Positions 26,423 to 34,756 of a stretch of DNA of 45,096 bases are shown here, in pieces. The stretch's first letter is position 1, and each line of letters begins with the position of its first letter. The notes beneath the pieces are model-generated. The model saw only the letters and a program-made list of their open reading frames with translations, did not search any database and was not told the DNA's origin. A program made the position numbers and the translations under genes. Origin of the DNA: JANQTF01 sp036835375 (lineage in GTDB: Bacteria; Bacteroidota; Bacteroidia; J057); assembly GCA_036835375.1 (NCBI GenBank), contig DAITMB010000029.1, positions 1-45,096 of the forward strand, given 5' to 3'.

Positions 26423-28780
26423 CTATACGTCGATCCGAAAAGTAATGAGGGGTGTCAATGGGCTTTGGCGGTAGTGGATCCAGGTGGTCTGCCCAGGGAG
26501 CCACTGATAGGGCCTCCCTTCGTTGGTGCGGTTGATGAAATTCTGCACATCCAGGGCGAGCCACCAAGCGAATTTGGCAGCATTTTTTCGGACGGCGATT
26601 CGGAGGTCCGGCCGAAAATACAATGGCAACCTCGTCTCGTTTGGACTGGCCAGATTCCAGCGAGGCTCTAGGCCGTCTCTGGCCTCAAAGCCTTCGACAA
26701 TTCTCACTTCAGGATTTCCAGCATTGTATATAAACCTCATCCCGGTCTCTAAAAAGGAGTTTTCGCCGATCGGAAAGATCTGCCCTCCCGTGAAATTGGC
26801 GGCGTAGCGGCTGTCCCAACCCGTGGAGCGCCAGCGATTCTCATCGGGCATCTGGTACTGTGAGCGCTGCCAGGATCCAGAGAGAACGAAGAAGGAACCT
26901 TTTCGGAAAAATTTCTCGATCGAGACGTCCACGCCGTAGTTTCTCCCACGGCCATCTTCATCCAAGGGCTCTTTGGCAAAACCCCAAAGCAAGTCGAGCA
27001 TGAAAAAATTCCGGCCCGGATCTGCCGACACAGGCGTGTTTCGAAGGCGCTGAAAGTATGTCTCTGCCCGAAATCGAAAGAGATTGGCGATCTCTTGCTC
27101 AAAGGAAAGCAGGTAGTGCTCGGACTTGATCAAGGGCAAATCGAGATTGGGTTGGGCACCATCGATCAGAACGAAATAATTGCCGATCGGCACGATGCTG
27201 CTGTGCTGGCCATAGCTCAGCGACAGATTGCTTTTGGGCGCGAGGGAGAACGTGGCCGAAAGCCTGGGTTCTATCCGTCGATCGCCCGTGAGGCCAAAGT
27301 AAATTCCGTGGAGTCCTCCCACCAGCGTGAGCCGCGCGGAAGGTCGATAGCGTATTTGCGCGTAAGGTTCTGCTAAAGTCGTGGCACCGCGCTCATCTAT
27401 GAAGGTGGTGAGGCCCGGCAGGGAGTCGTGCCACTGTTGGTCATATAAATCATAGAACATCCGGCTGGCATGGATTCCAGCTTTGAGGCTCGCCTGCCGG
27501 CCAAAGCTTCGCTTATAAAATGCGTGGGCCGATATGCGAGTATTGATGTAAGTCTCTGTCTTGACCCGATCGGTAGTGATGCCATCGTCCCGCATAGAAT
27601 CGTCGGCGGTATAGGCATTCTGGGTCATGTAAGCAAGGTTCAGCTCGAGGTAGGACTGCTTGTCGAGCAGGTGACGAATGGTGCCTCCCACCACGCCCGT
27701 GTTGGAACCATAGCTATACAGATATCTTTGTCGCCACACCGTCCAAGGCATTTCATCCACATCAAGGAGCTGAGAGCTCAGGCCGCCGATCCCCCAAAGG
27801 GAGTACTGGGTTTTGGTGCCTTCATGATGGACTTTGAAGGAAACATCAGAAAAGCTGTTAGCGATGCGTGGCCCTACGAGATAAATCCCCGCCGCATTGA
27901 GGATCCCGAGGGTCGAGTAGCGATAATTGGCTACATATGAACTTTTTCCTTTGACGATCGGCCCCTCTGTGGCCAAGTCCAGCCCGAGCACACCTGCACG
28001 GAAAGTGTGCTGGCGCTCTTGCTTGTTGCCCACCCGAAAGTGCATATCAAACACACCGGAGAAGGCGCTGCCGTATTCGGCGGAGAAAGCGCCGGAGGAA
28101 AAATCGGAACTTCCAATCACCGAGGCAGAAAATATCGTGATCCCGCCACCAGAGGAGCCGCCGCCTGCATAGTGATTGGGATTGGGGATGTCGATCCCTT
28201 CGAGCCGCCACAGCACCCCAGCTGGCGAATTTCCGCGAATGACCACTTCGTTCCGATTGTCATTGCCACTCTGCACCCCCGGCAATCCCTGGACCAGACG
28301 CCCGGGGTCGTTGGCTGTCGCAGCATGATACTGGAGCTCCTCAGGATCGAGCCGCCTCACACTCATCACTTGAAATTCGTTCACAGCTTCGGTCGTCTGA
28401 TAGGCCGAGACGACGACTTCTTTCATCTCTAAGCCAGGCCGCAGCGTGATGTCAAGCTGGTATTCTCGCGCAGAATTGATGTTGAGATTGTCTCGGATGA
28501 ATTCGCCGTAGCCGACATAGCTGCACCGGACGCTGCGACGACCCACCGGCACATTTTTCAGCACGAAGGATCCATCTTCTTCGGAGAGTGCACCGATGGT
28601 CGGCGACAAGTCGAGCACCTCCACCCTTGCACCGAAGAGCGGCTCTAAGCTTTCGGCATCAACCACACGCCCCCTGATGTCTTGGGTGAGTGTCTGCGAC
28701 CACATCAATCCCGGAAACGAAAAAGCCAACCAAGACAAAACGATGAAAAAGGTCGATAAAGAAATCGGTCTCATGAACAT
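26423..28780 (-). CDS. TonB-dependent receptor with carboxypeptidase-like N-terminal domain
   Basis: About 785 residues from the start chosen here; a longer frame to 28918 exists, but the signal peptide (MRPISLSTFFIVLSWLAF..., cleaved near MWSQ) begins two or so residues in. A beta-sandwich regulatory domain (IRGRVVDAESLEPLFGARVEV, DGSFVLKNVPVGRRSVRCSY) precedes a plug domain (VVIRGNSPAGVLWRLEGIDI; SAEYGSAFSGVFDMHF) and a long barrel ending TFRIDV. It is not SusC-like in size and has no SusD beside it. It is divergent from the GH97 enzyme with a 392-base gap. A shared role in glycan or metal uptake is a guess from position; ligand unknown. Confidence 0.88.
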   Translation of the reverse strand: MFMRPISLSTFFIVLSWLAFSFPGLMWSQTLTQDIRGRVVDAESLEPLFGARVEVLDLSPTIGALSEEDGSFVLKNVPVGRRSVRCSYVGYGEFIRDNLNINSAREYQLDITLRPGLEMKEVVVSAYQTTEAVNEFQVMSVRRLDPEELQYHAATANDPGRLVQGLPGVQSGNDNRNEVVIRGNSPAGVLWRLEGIDIPNPNHYAGGGSSGGGITIFSASVIGSSDFSSGAFSAEYGSAFSGVFDMHFRVGNKQERQHTFRAGVLGLDLATEGPIVKGKSSYVANYRYSTLGILNAAGIYLVGPRIANSFSDVSFKVHHEGTKTQYSLWGIGGLSSQLLDVDEMPWTVWRQRYLYSYGSNTGVVGGTIRHLLDKQSYLELNLAYMTQNAYTADDSMRDDGITTDRVKTETYINTRISAHAFYKRSFGRQASLKAGIHASRMFYDLYDQQWHDSLPGLTTFIDERGATTLAEPYAQIRYRPSARLTLVGGLHGIYFGLTGDRRIEPRLSATFSLAPKSNLSLSYGQHSSIVPIGNYFVLIDGAQPNLDLPLIKSEHYLLSFEQEIANLFRFRAETYFQRLRNTPVSADPGRNFFMLDLLWGFAKEPLDEDGRGRNYGVDVSIEKFFRKGSFFVLSGSWQRSQYQMPDENRWRSTGWDSRYAANFTGGQIFPIGENSFLETGMRFIYNAGNPEVRIVEGFEARDGLEPRWNLASPNETRLPLYFRPDLRIAVRKNAAKFAWWLALDVQNFINRTNEGRPYQWLPGQTTWIHYRQSPLTPLITFRIDV

Positions 28781-29172
28781 CACAATTACTTCGAGTAGCG
28801 ATGGGAAAATGCCCAAAAATAAGCCGGGGTTTCTCAGCGTAGAAAACCAATTTGAGGTGCTTTCATTGCATAGATTCCCTCTCGCCAGAGAAAAGGGAGC
28901 GAAGAACTCATTTATCACCTGTTGTTAAACATGGCGAGGGTACAAGGTACACAGCTTTTTTTTCTATAGAGACGACAAAGGGAAGTGGCCAGAGGTGCCT
29001 GGAATATCCTGCTGTTGAAAAGCTCTATCAGAAGAAAGCCAGAGGCAAATAGGTAAAAAAGGTCATTCACTTGATTCCTTATCGATTTCGGAATTCGAGT
29101 GGCAGCCTCCATTGCCTCAGGGAGCGTAATCCCTATTTTAAGGCTTTAAAAACCTCTTTAACCTACTACTAC
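28781..29172. other. Divergent intergenic region between receptor and GH97 genes
   Basis: Regulatory signals for both genes should lie here. TTTTAAGGCTTTAAAA at 29136-29151 is a 6-base perfect inverted repeat around GGCT, 22 bases before the GH97 start. No clear -33/-7 pair was found. Upstream codons open on both sides but are unlikely to be translated. Confidence 0.35.
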
Positions 29173-31299
29173 ATGAAACATCTCCTCTTTATCATGCTAC
29201 TGGCCGGGGCCATGATGGCCTGTCAAAACGATACGACCGAACTTCCCTCGGAAGCCAGCTCCCCCGACGGAAAGATTTCGGTAGCATTTTTCCTCGACGG
29301 ACAGGGACGTCCTGGATACCTCGCTACGATGGATGGCAAGACCGTGATTGACTCTTCCTACTTAGGATTTGAGCTCAAAGATGCTGATCCCATGCAGGCC
29401 GGATTTGCCCTCATGGGCTCCACACGCAGCACTTTTGACGAGACCTGGGACCTCCCCTGGGGCGAATATGCGACCATACGCAATCAAGGCACCCACCTAA
29501 TTTGGCAGCTAGCCGAGGAAGCGGGTGCCAAGCGGCGGGTGAATCTTCACCTGAAGGTCCTCAACGATGGCTTCGGTCTCCGATATGAGGTGCCAGCTCA
29601 AGCTGCTTTTCCAGATTCGATCTTTGTGATGGAAGAATTGACCGAATTTGCCCTCACAGGCGATCACAAGACTTGGTGGCAGCCGGGAGATTGGGACATA
29701 TATGAGCACCTTTACAATGAGACCCGCCTCAGCGAAGTGGATGCCGGGAGCAAGCGCAATCATCCAAACCTCGCCCAGACCTACATCCCTGACGACCGTG
29801 CCGTGAACACGCCTGTGACGATGAAGTCCGACGAAGGTTATTACCTCAGCATTCATGAAGCGGCGCTCTTCGACTATCCAGACATGACCCTGAGCGTGGA
29901 CAGGGAAAAACCTACTCTTCGCAGTGCACTCGTCGCATGGCCAGATGGCGTTCGGTTTCGCGGAACGGCACCTTTTGTCACCCCTTGGCGGGTCGTGATC
30001 ATGGGCCGCGAGGCGGGCGACTTGATCGAGTCCACCTTGGTGCTCAACCTCAATGAGCCGAGCAAGCTGCCCGACGCGGACTGGGTGCAACCGATGAAAT
30101 ATGTCGGCATTTGGTGGGAAATGCACTTGGGAAAATCTACTTGGGACTACGCCGGAAGCCAGGACATGAATTCCTATGTAGATCCCGATGCCCTCCGTCC
30201 GACTGGCAAGCATGGCGCAACGACCGAAAACACCAAGCGCTACATCGATTTTGCTGCGCAACACGGATTTGGTGGGGTATTGGTCGAAGGGTGGAACACG
30301 GGCTGGGAAAACTGGATCGGACCCAACCGCCCGCAAAAACCCTTTGACTTTGTGACGCCTTATCCAGACTTCGATATAGAAGAGGTCACGACTTACGCTG
30401 AAAGCAAGGGCGTGCAACTCATCGGACACCACGAGACCTCAGCCTGTGTCGATAGCTATGAAGAACAACTCGACACGGCCCTGCGCTTTTATAAGCATCA
30501 TGGCGTTCGTGCCATCAAGACAGGCTACGTAGGCCCCATCCAACCCGAAGGGCAGCGTCATCACGGGCAGTGGATGGTGCGCCACTACCAGAAAGTGGTA
30601 GAAGAAGCAGCGAAATACAACATCGCCATCAATGCCCACGAACCCATCAAGGCGACAGGGATCCGGCGCACCTGGCCCAACTTTGTGGCACGTGAAGGAC
30701 TTCGTGGCCAAGAGTTCAACGCATGGTCCATCGAAGGCGGCAATCCGCCCAATCACCTCGCGATCGTGCCATTTACCCGCATGCTCGGTGGTCCTGTGGA
30801 CTTCACCCCCGGAATCTTCCACATTTCCCTCAAGCCCTACAAGCCCGAAAGTCAGATCAATACGACCCTCGCCCAACAACTTGCTCTCTACGTGGTGCTG
30901 TATGGTCCGCTCCAGATGGCGGCAGATTTGCCCGAACACTATGAGGGAAACCCTGCCTTCCAGTTCATCAAGGACGTAGCGGTGGACTGGCAAGACAGCC
31001 GGGCGCTCAACTGCGACATTGGCCAATATGTGACCATTGCGCGGAAGGAGCGAAAAGGAGATCGCTGGTTTTTGGGAAGCCTGAGCAATGAAACAGCGCG
31101 AGAATTCTCCGTATCACTGGACTTTCTGGACTCAGGCGCCACCTACACCGCCACGATCTATGCCGATGGTCCCAACGCGCATTATCGCGATCAGCCCCTC
31201 GACCTTGTCATTTCGACTCAAGATGTTACCGCCGAAACAGTCCTTCCGGTGAGCTTGGCTGCTGGTGGTGGGCTAGCCGTGAGTTTTGTAAAAAATTGA
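29173..31299 (+). CDS. Glycoside hydrolase family 97, SusB-like inverting alpha-glucosidase
   Basis: About 708 residues from ATGAAACATCTC; a lipoprotein signal ends in AGAMMACQ (Cys16). The GH97 features are clear: ASSPDGKISVAFFLDGQG N-terminal sandwich opening, WWQPGDWDIYEHLYNETRL, the barrel segment KYVGIWWEMHLGKSTW, and GYVGPIQPEGQRHHGQW. By my count the three glutamates of the inverting class are present: E421 (HHETS), E490 (NAHE) and E514 (RGQE). The spacings of 69 and 24 equal those of Bacteroides SusB (E439, E508, E532), so it probably hydrolyses alpha-glucosidic bonds with inversion. It is a cell-surface or periplasmic enzyme; no SusC/SusD, SusR or other amylase lies nearby. The divergent receptor may take up products, which is inference. 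Confidence 0.92.
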   Translation: MKHLLFIMLLAGAMMACQNDTTELPSEASSPDGKISVAFFLDGQGRPGYLATMDGKTVIDSSYLGFELKDADPMQAGFALMGSTRSTFDETWDLPWGEYATIRNQGTHLIWQLAEEAGAKRRVNLHLKVLNDGFGLRYEVPAQAAFPDSIFVMEELTEFALTGDHKTWWQPGDWDIYEHLYNETRLSEVDAGSKRNHPNLAQTYIPDDRAVNTPVTMKSDEGYYLSIHEAALFDYPDMTLSVDREKPTLRSALVAWPDGVRFRGTAPFVTPWRVVIMGREAGDLIESTLVLNLNEPSKLPDADWVQPMKYVGIWWEMHLGKSTWDYAGSQDMNSYVDPDALRPTGKHGATTENTKRYIDFAAQHGFGGVLVEGWNTGWENWIGPNRPQKPFDFVTPYPDFDIEEVTTYAESKGVQLIGHHETSACVDSYEEQLDTALRFYKHHGVRAIKTGYVGPIQPEGQRHHGQWMVRHYQKVVEEAAKYNIAINAHEPIKATGIRRTWPNFVAREGLRGQEFNAWSIEGGNPPNHLAIVPFTRMLGGPVDFTPGIFHISLKPYKPESQINTTLAQQLALYVVLYGPLQMAADLPEHYEGNPAFQFIKDVAVDWQDSRALNCDIGQYVTIARKERKGDRWFLGSLSNETAREFSVSLDFLDSGATYTATIYADGPNAHYRDQPLDLVISTQDVTAETVLPVSLAAGGGLAVSFVKN

Positions 31300-31512
31300 C
31301 TCGTGGTGCGGCTACCCATCCCTCTCAAAAAATCCTGATCAATGGGCATGGATGGACGCGTGAGGGATTCATTTTTTGAGACAAAGTGCTGCCTAAGCGG
31401 CAATTATGCCTTTTTATGGCCAAATAACTAGCCAAATCCCCTTAACAAGATTACCAAACGAAAATCAAAAAATAAAATTATCTGTTTCACAAACAATTCC
31501 AGACCCTATTAG

Positions 31513-31520
31513 TATATTTG
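31513..31520 (+). promoter_or_regulatory. -7-like box upstream of the fasciclin gene
   Basis: TATATTTG fits the Bacteroidota -7 consensus TAnnTTTG, 48 bases before the ATG. The best -33 candidate, TTTC at 31485-31488, is 24 bases away instead of the usual 19-21, so the call is tentative. Confidence 0.45.
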
Positions 31521-31567
31521 AGCGGAAATAATTCAAATTTCCTTTTTCCAAAGAAAGTAAATCAAAA

Positions 31568-32155
31568 ATGAGAATTCAACATTTCACATCTTTCATAGGG
31601 GCCATTGTCCTGATTGCCATCACAGCCACCAGCTGTGAAGATCCCGGTAAAGCCGCAAAAGAAAAAGCTACCGCAGACTCTATCCGCATGGCTGACTCCA
31701 TGGCGATGGTTCAGCGCGTCGCTGACTCGCTAGCTTCCTTACCTAAAACCACTGCACAGACTGCTATGAGTGTGCCAGATTTGAGTACCCTCGTTGCAGC
31801 TCTCTCCGCTGCTGAATTGGTAGAAGTGTTCAATGGTACCGACGAATACACTGTGTTCGCTCCTACCAACGACGCTTTCGCTGCCGTTCAATCCACCGTG
31901 GACATGCTGCTTCAGCCCGATAACAAGTCGAAGCTGCAAAGTGTGCTGAAATATCACGTGGTTGCTGGCACTGTTATGGCAGCTGATCTGCAAGACGGAC
32001 AAGAAGTCACTACCCTACAGGGCGAAAAACTGAAAGTATCTATCAAAGATGGTGTCGTCATGATCGGTGCTGCTCAAGTTACCGCTGCTGACATCGAAAC
32101 GAGCAATGGCGTGGTTCACACAATCAACGCTGTGCTGGTACCAAAGACAATGTAG
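31568..32155 (+). CDS. Fasciclin (FAS1) domain lipoprotein
   Basis: 195 residues. A signal ends ATSCED with lipobox Cys23. After a charged helical spacer, residues 65-195 form one FAS1 domain: LSTLVAALSAAELVEVFNGT, the H1 motif YTVFAPTNDAF, and the H2-like YHVVAGTVMAADL, with NGVVHTINAVLVP at the end. FAS1 domains mediate adhesion or binding at the cell surface. It is a single-gene unit closed by a strong terminator. Confidence 0.93.
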   Translation: MRIQHFTSFIGAIVLIAITATSCEDPGKAAKEKATADSIRMADSMAMVQRVADSLASLPKTTAQTAMSVPDLSTLVAALSAAELVEVFNGTDEYTVFAPTNDAFAAVQSTVDMLLQPDNKSKLQSVLKYHVVAGTVMAADLQDGQEVTTLQGEKLKVSIKDGVVMIGAAQVTAADIETSNGVVHTINAVLVPKTM

Positions 32156-32177
32156 GCAATCCTGCCTCTTCCAAAAA

Positions 32178-32209
32178 GCCTTCTTCCACACCGGAAGAAG
32201 GCTTTTTTT
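32178..32209 (+). terminator. Rho-independent terminator after the fasciclin gene
   Basis: Perfect 10-base stem GCCTTCTTCC/GGAAGAAGGC (32178-32187 and 32193-32202) with loop ACACC and seven T. Confidence 0.95.
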
Positions 32210-32329
32210 GTAAAAAATGTACTCTCTACCCTTTCTCGCCACAGGATTTCTATCTTGAAAAACCATTTGAACCATCTGATGGACGGCGAAAGTGAAACTT
32301 AAATCCCTTGTTTTCGCGACTAAATTCCC

Positions 32330-32860
32330 ATGATCTCCATGCATCTTAACGTCGAAATCAAAGCCCGAACCCAGCGACTAGCTGAAATCAGGGCTATATT
32401 GCTTGCACAGGACGGTGTGGAGCCTCAAGGCTTGGATCATCAAATCGACTCCTACTTTCAGGTGCCGGAGGGACGTCTAAAACTCCGGGAGGGAAACATC
32501 GAAAACAGCCTGATTTATTACGAGCGGATGGATCAAGCGGGCCCCAAAGCCTCTCAAGTTCGCCTGTATCAAGTAGATCCGAAATCTGGGCTTAAGTCCT
32601 TGCTGATGGCGGCACTTCCTGTGAAAAAGGTCGTGGATAAACACCGGGAGATCTTTTTCATCGGCAACGTGAAGTTTCATCTGGACAAGGTAGCAGGGCT
32701 AGGCGAGTTTGTAGAGATTGAGGCCATTGATACCGACGGCAGCCACAGCCAGCCTACCCTTGAAGCACAATGCAACCACTACCTGAATCTGCTGGGCATT
32801 GTCCCGGAGGAGCTTTGCCGACAATCTTACAGCGATATGCTGGATCTCGGGCCAAAATAA
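32330..32860 (+). CDS. CYTH domain protein (class IV adenylate cyclase/thiamine-triphosphatase fold)
   Basis: 176 residues. The fold signature ExExK is seen at the start as NVEIKAR, and metal- and phosphate-binding strands follow: DSYFQVPEGRLKLREG, LIYYERMDQAG, ASQVRLYQVDP, KKVVDKHREIFFIGNVKFHLDKVAGLGEFVEIEA. CYTH enzymes hydrolyse or cyclise triphosphate groups on nucleotides, thiamine or inorganic polyphosphate; the substrate cannot be read here. The real start may be the second Met (32339), just before the signature. It is preceded by the fasciclin terminator and is followed by a secreted protein gene. Confidence 0.85.
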   Translation: MISMHLNVEIKARTQRLAEIRAILLAQDGVEPQGLDHQIDSYFQVPEGRLKLREGNIENSLIYYERMDQAGPKASQVRLYQVDPKSGLKSLLMAALPVKKVVDKHREIFFIGNVKFHLDKVAGLGEFVEIEAIDTDGSHSQPTLEAQCNHYLNLLGIVPEELCRQSYSDMLDLGPK

Positions 32861-33008
32861 AATATTCCTCCGCTAATTCCCGTAACATGGGGGCAAGGAT
32901 CGGATCGTCAGAACACAAAATGACCTTTCCTGTCTGCTTCAAGGATGAATTTTTGAAAATTCGACTTCCCTCCTCTGATTCTCAACGACCTCAATCTTCA
33001 TTGTCATC

Positions 33009-33671
33009 ATGCTTCGTAGCCTCATTTGTTCCTTTTTTCTTTGCTGGGGAATGCTTCTTTCCGGCCAACCATTTTTCGAAGGCACCTTGAACTTCAAAAT
33101 CGAGATGTCGGGCCAGACTGCTCAGATGCTCTCCGAAAACGAGCCGAGCAAAGAGATGACCATGCACCTCAAGGGCGGTGATTATATCGTGCTGCTCAAA
33201 GGAGGCCGTTACCCCAAAACTTTCTTGTTCGTCGCAGACAGCAACTACGAATACAGCATGGATCAGGGCAATCGACTTGCCTACCGCTATTCTGCTCACC
33301 TAGACATCAACCGCGAAACCCACCAGCTAGAGCAAGAGCGGGCACTCGTCGCCCAGCCCACCGGTGAATCCGCGGAAGTAAATGGCATACGCTGCCAGAT
33401 ATATGAGCTCCGGAGACCCGATGCTACCTTTTTATACTTTGTCTCCGATGATTATCGCATTGATGTCTCCCAATACCCCAGTCCGTGCAGAGCCAAAGTC
33501 GCGCATTTGGCGCAAGGACTCGAGGGCCGAATACCACTCAAAACCATTCGTAAGGAAGCCAGTCTCACAGTCACGACGACCCTCACGGGAATTTCGGCCA
33601 GGACCTTTTCCCAGGACCAATTTCGGATACCCAGCGCCTACACCGTAAAAAAGCGCGATTATCGCTATTGA
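33009..33671 (+). CDS. Secreted protein, DUF4412-like
   Basis: 220 residues with a signal peptide (cleavage near LLSG-QP). The mature part opens FFEGTLNFKIEMSGQT and continues with KEMTMHLKGGDYIVLLKG, typical of the DUF4412-like beta-barrel proteins common in Bacteroidota, which are thought to be periplasmic lipid- or ligand-binding sandwiches. The function is not established. It is separated from the CYTH gene by 148 bases and from YraN by 77. Confidence 0.65.
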   Translation: MLRSLICSFFLCWGMLLSGQPFFEGTLNFKIEMSGQTAQMLSENEPSKEMTMHLKGGDYIVLLKGGRYPKTFLFVADSNYEYSMDQGNRLAYRYSAHLDINRETHQLEQERALVAQPTGESAEVNGIRCQIYELRRPDATFLYFVSDDYRIDVSQYPSPCRAKVAHLAQGLEGRIPLKTIRKEASLTVTTTLTGISARTFSQDQFRIPSAYTVKKRDYRY

Positions 33672-33748
33672 TGCGCGGGATGAACCTGCTCTATGACCCG
33701 GATTTTCGATAGATTTGGGGAGAACTACTTTTCTCAGTGACCTCTCAC

Positions 33749-34120
33749 ATGGCCAGCCACAACGACATAGGCAAGCTCGGCGAAGACTTAGCCGCAGGGT
33801 ATCTCGAAGCCAAAGGATATCAGATCCTCGACCGGAATTATCGCTTTGAGAAAAGCGAAGCGGATCTGGTGGCCCTGATGCTAGATCCGGCAGAGTTGGT
33901 GTTTGTGGAAGTCAAGACCCGATCCGATGACATCTGGGGCTATCCTGAGGAAGCCGTCACGGAGGCGAAGAAAAAGCACCTTTTTCGCGTGGCTGATTGC
34001 TACACCTATGAAAAGCACCTTCAAACGGTCCCCATTCGCTTTGATGTGATTGCCATCAACCTTCGAATGCCCGAACACCCGCTGATCGAACATTTCGAAG
34101 ATGCCTTTCGCATGTGGTAA
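33749..34120 (+). CDS. yraN: YraN family (UPF0102) protein, endonuclease-like fold
   Basis: 123 residues from the ATG of ATGGCCAGCC; a GTG 12 bases earlier is the alternative start. The family motifs are present: GKLGEDLAAGYLEAKGYQIL, RNYRF, EADLV, and FVEVKTR. These keep the PD-(D/E)xK-like acid pair and Lys (E37-D39, E54-K56). YraN proteins are predicted Holliday-junction-resolvase-like nucleases of unsure function, found in most bacteria. Length fits the family (about 120). Confidence 0.9.
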   Translation: MASHNDIGKLGEDLAAGYLEAKGYQILDRNYRFEKSEADLVALMLDPAELVFVEVKTRSDDIWGYPEEAVTEAKKKHLFRVADCYTYEKHLQTVPIRFDVIAINLRMPEHPLIEHFEDAFRMW

Positions 34121-34212
34121 GGAAAAATCTCTGAAAACGGTGAACCATGCAAATTGCGCGAACTTTCGCGTTCACGATTCTCACTCACCCTTACCGCTAG
34201 TGGGAGGCACCA

Positions 34213-34656
34213 TCAATGCTGCTGAAACGACTGGAGGTTTACCTTCCCCCAAAAGCCCAACAGGTGATGAATAGCCTGCTGGAATTCATTTCGATCCATC
34301 GATTTTTGCACAAAGGCATTCGCCCCGATCGCATAGGCTTTATCGAGATCGCCTGGGAATGAGGAAGCCGTGAGCATGATCACCGGCAAAAACCTAGTCT
34401 TATCACTCGCCCGGATGCGTGCCAGCACTTCTAAGCCCGAGATAGCAGGCATCTTCATGTCCAGCAAAATGGCTGCAATGTAGGGGCTACCAGGAACCCA
34501 TTCCGCTAAATAGTCCAGCAGCTCTATCCCCGTAGGAAAGTGAATGATGGGGTGCTGATTGTCTGTCTGATCCACGGCTCGCTGAAAGAGTCTGTAATCC
34601 AGTTCATCGTCTTCCATTATCAGGAAAGTGGCGGGAATGTTCATTCTCTTTTCCAT
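34213..34656 (-). CDS. Stand-alone response regulator, Rcp1/CheY-like
   Basis: 147 residues, receiver domain only. Acidic pocket in LIMEDDELD, phospho-acceptor D66 in AAILLDMKMP, the Thr in IMLTASS, and Lys in FVQKS are all conserved. The DYRLFQRAVDQ and FPTGIELLDYL segments are typical of the Rcp1 subfamily that partners phytochrome- and ethylene-type kinases. No output domain. The Met at 34644 is an alternative start. It follows the ethylene-receptor-like kinase on the same strand after 100 bases and is probably its partner. Confidence 0.92.
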   Translation of the reverse strand: MEKRMNIPATFLIMEDDELDYRLFQRAVDQTDNQHPIIHFPTGIELLDYLAEWVPGSPYIAAILLDMKMPAISGLEVLARIRASDKTRFLPVIMLTASSFPGDLDKAYAIGANAFVQKSMDRNEFQQAIHHLLGFWGKVNLQSFQQH

Positions 34657-34756
34657 GCGATGTAGTTGATAAAAGGCGATCTGAAAAGGCCACAGCTGTG
34701 AAGGAAAATAAGATGGAGAAGATGTTGAAAGCTAAATTGAACGTATCATTACTCGA

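Noticed and set aside
26423..28780. SusC-type polysaccharide utilisation locus with the GH97 gene
   Set aside because: The receptor is about 785 residues, not SusC-sized, and no SusD gene is present.
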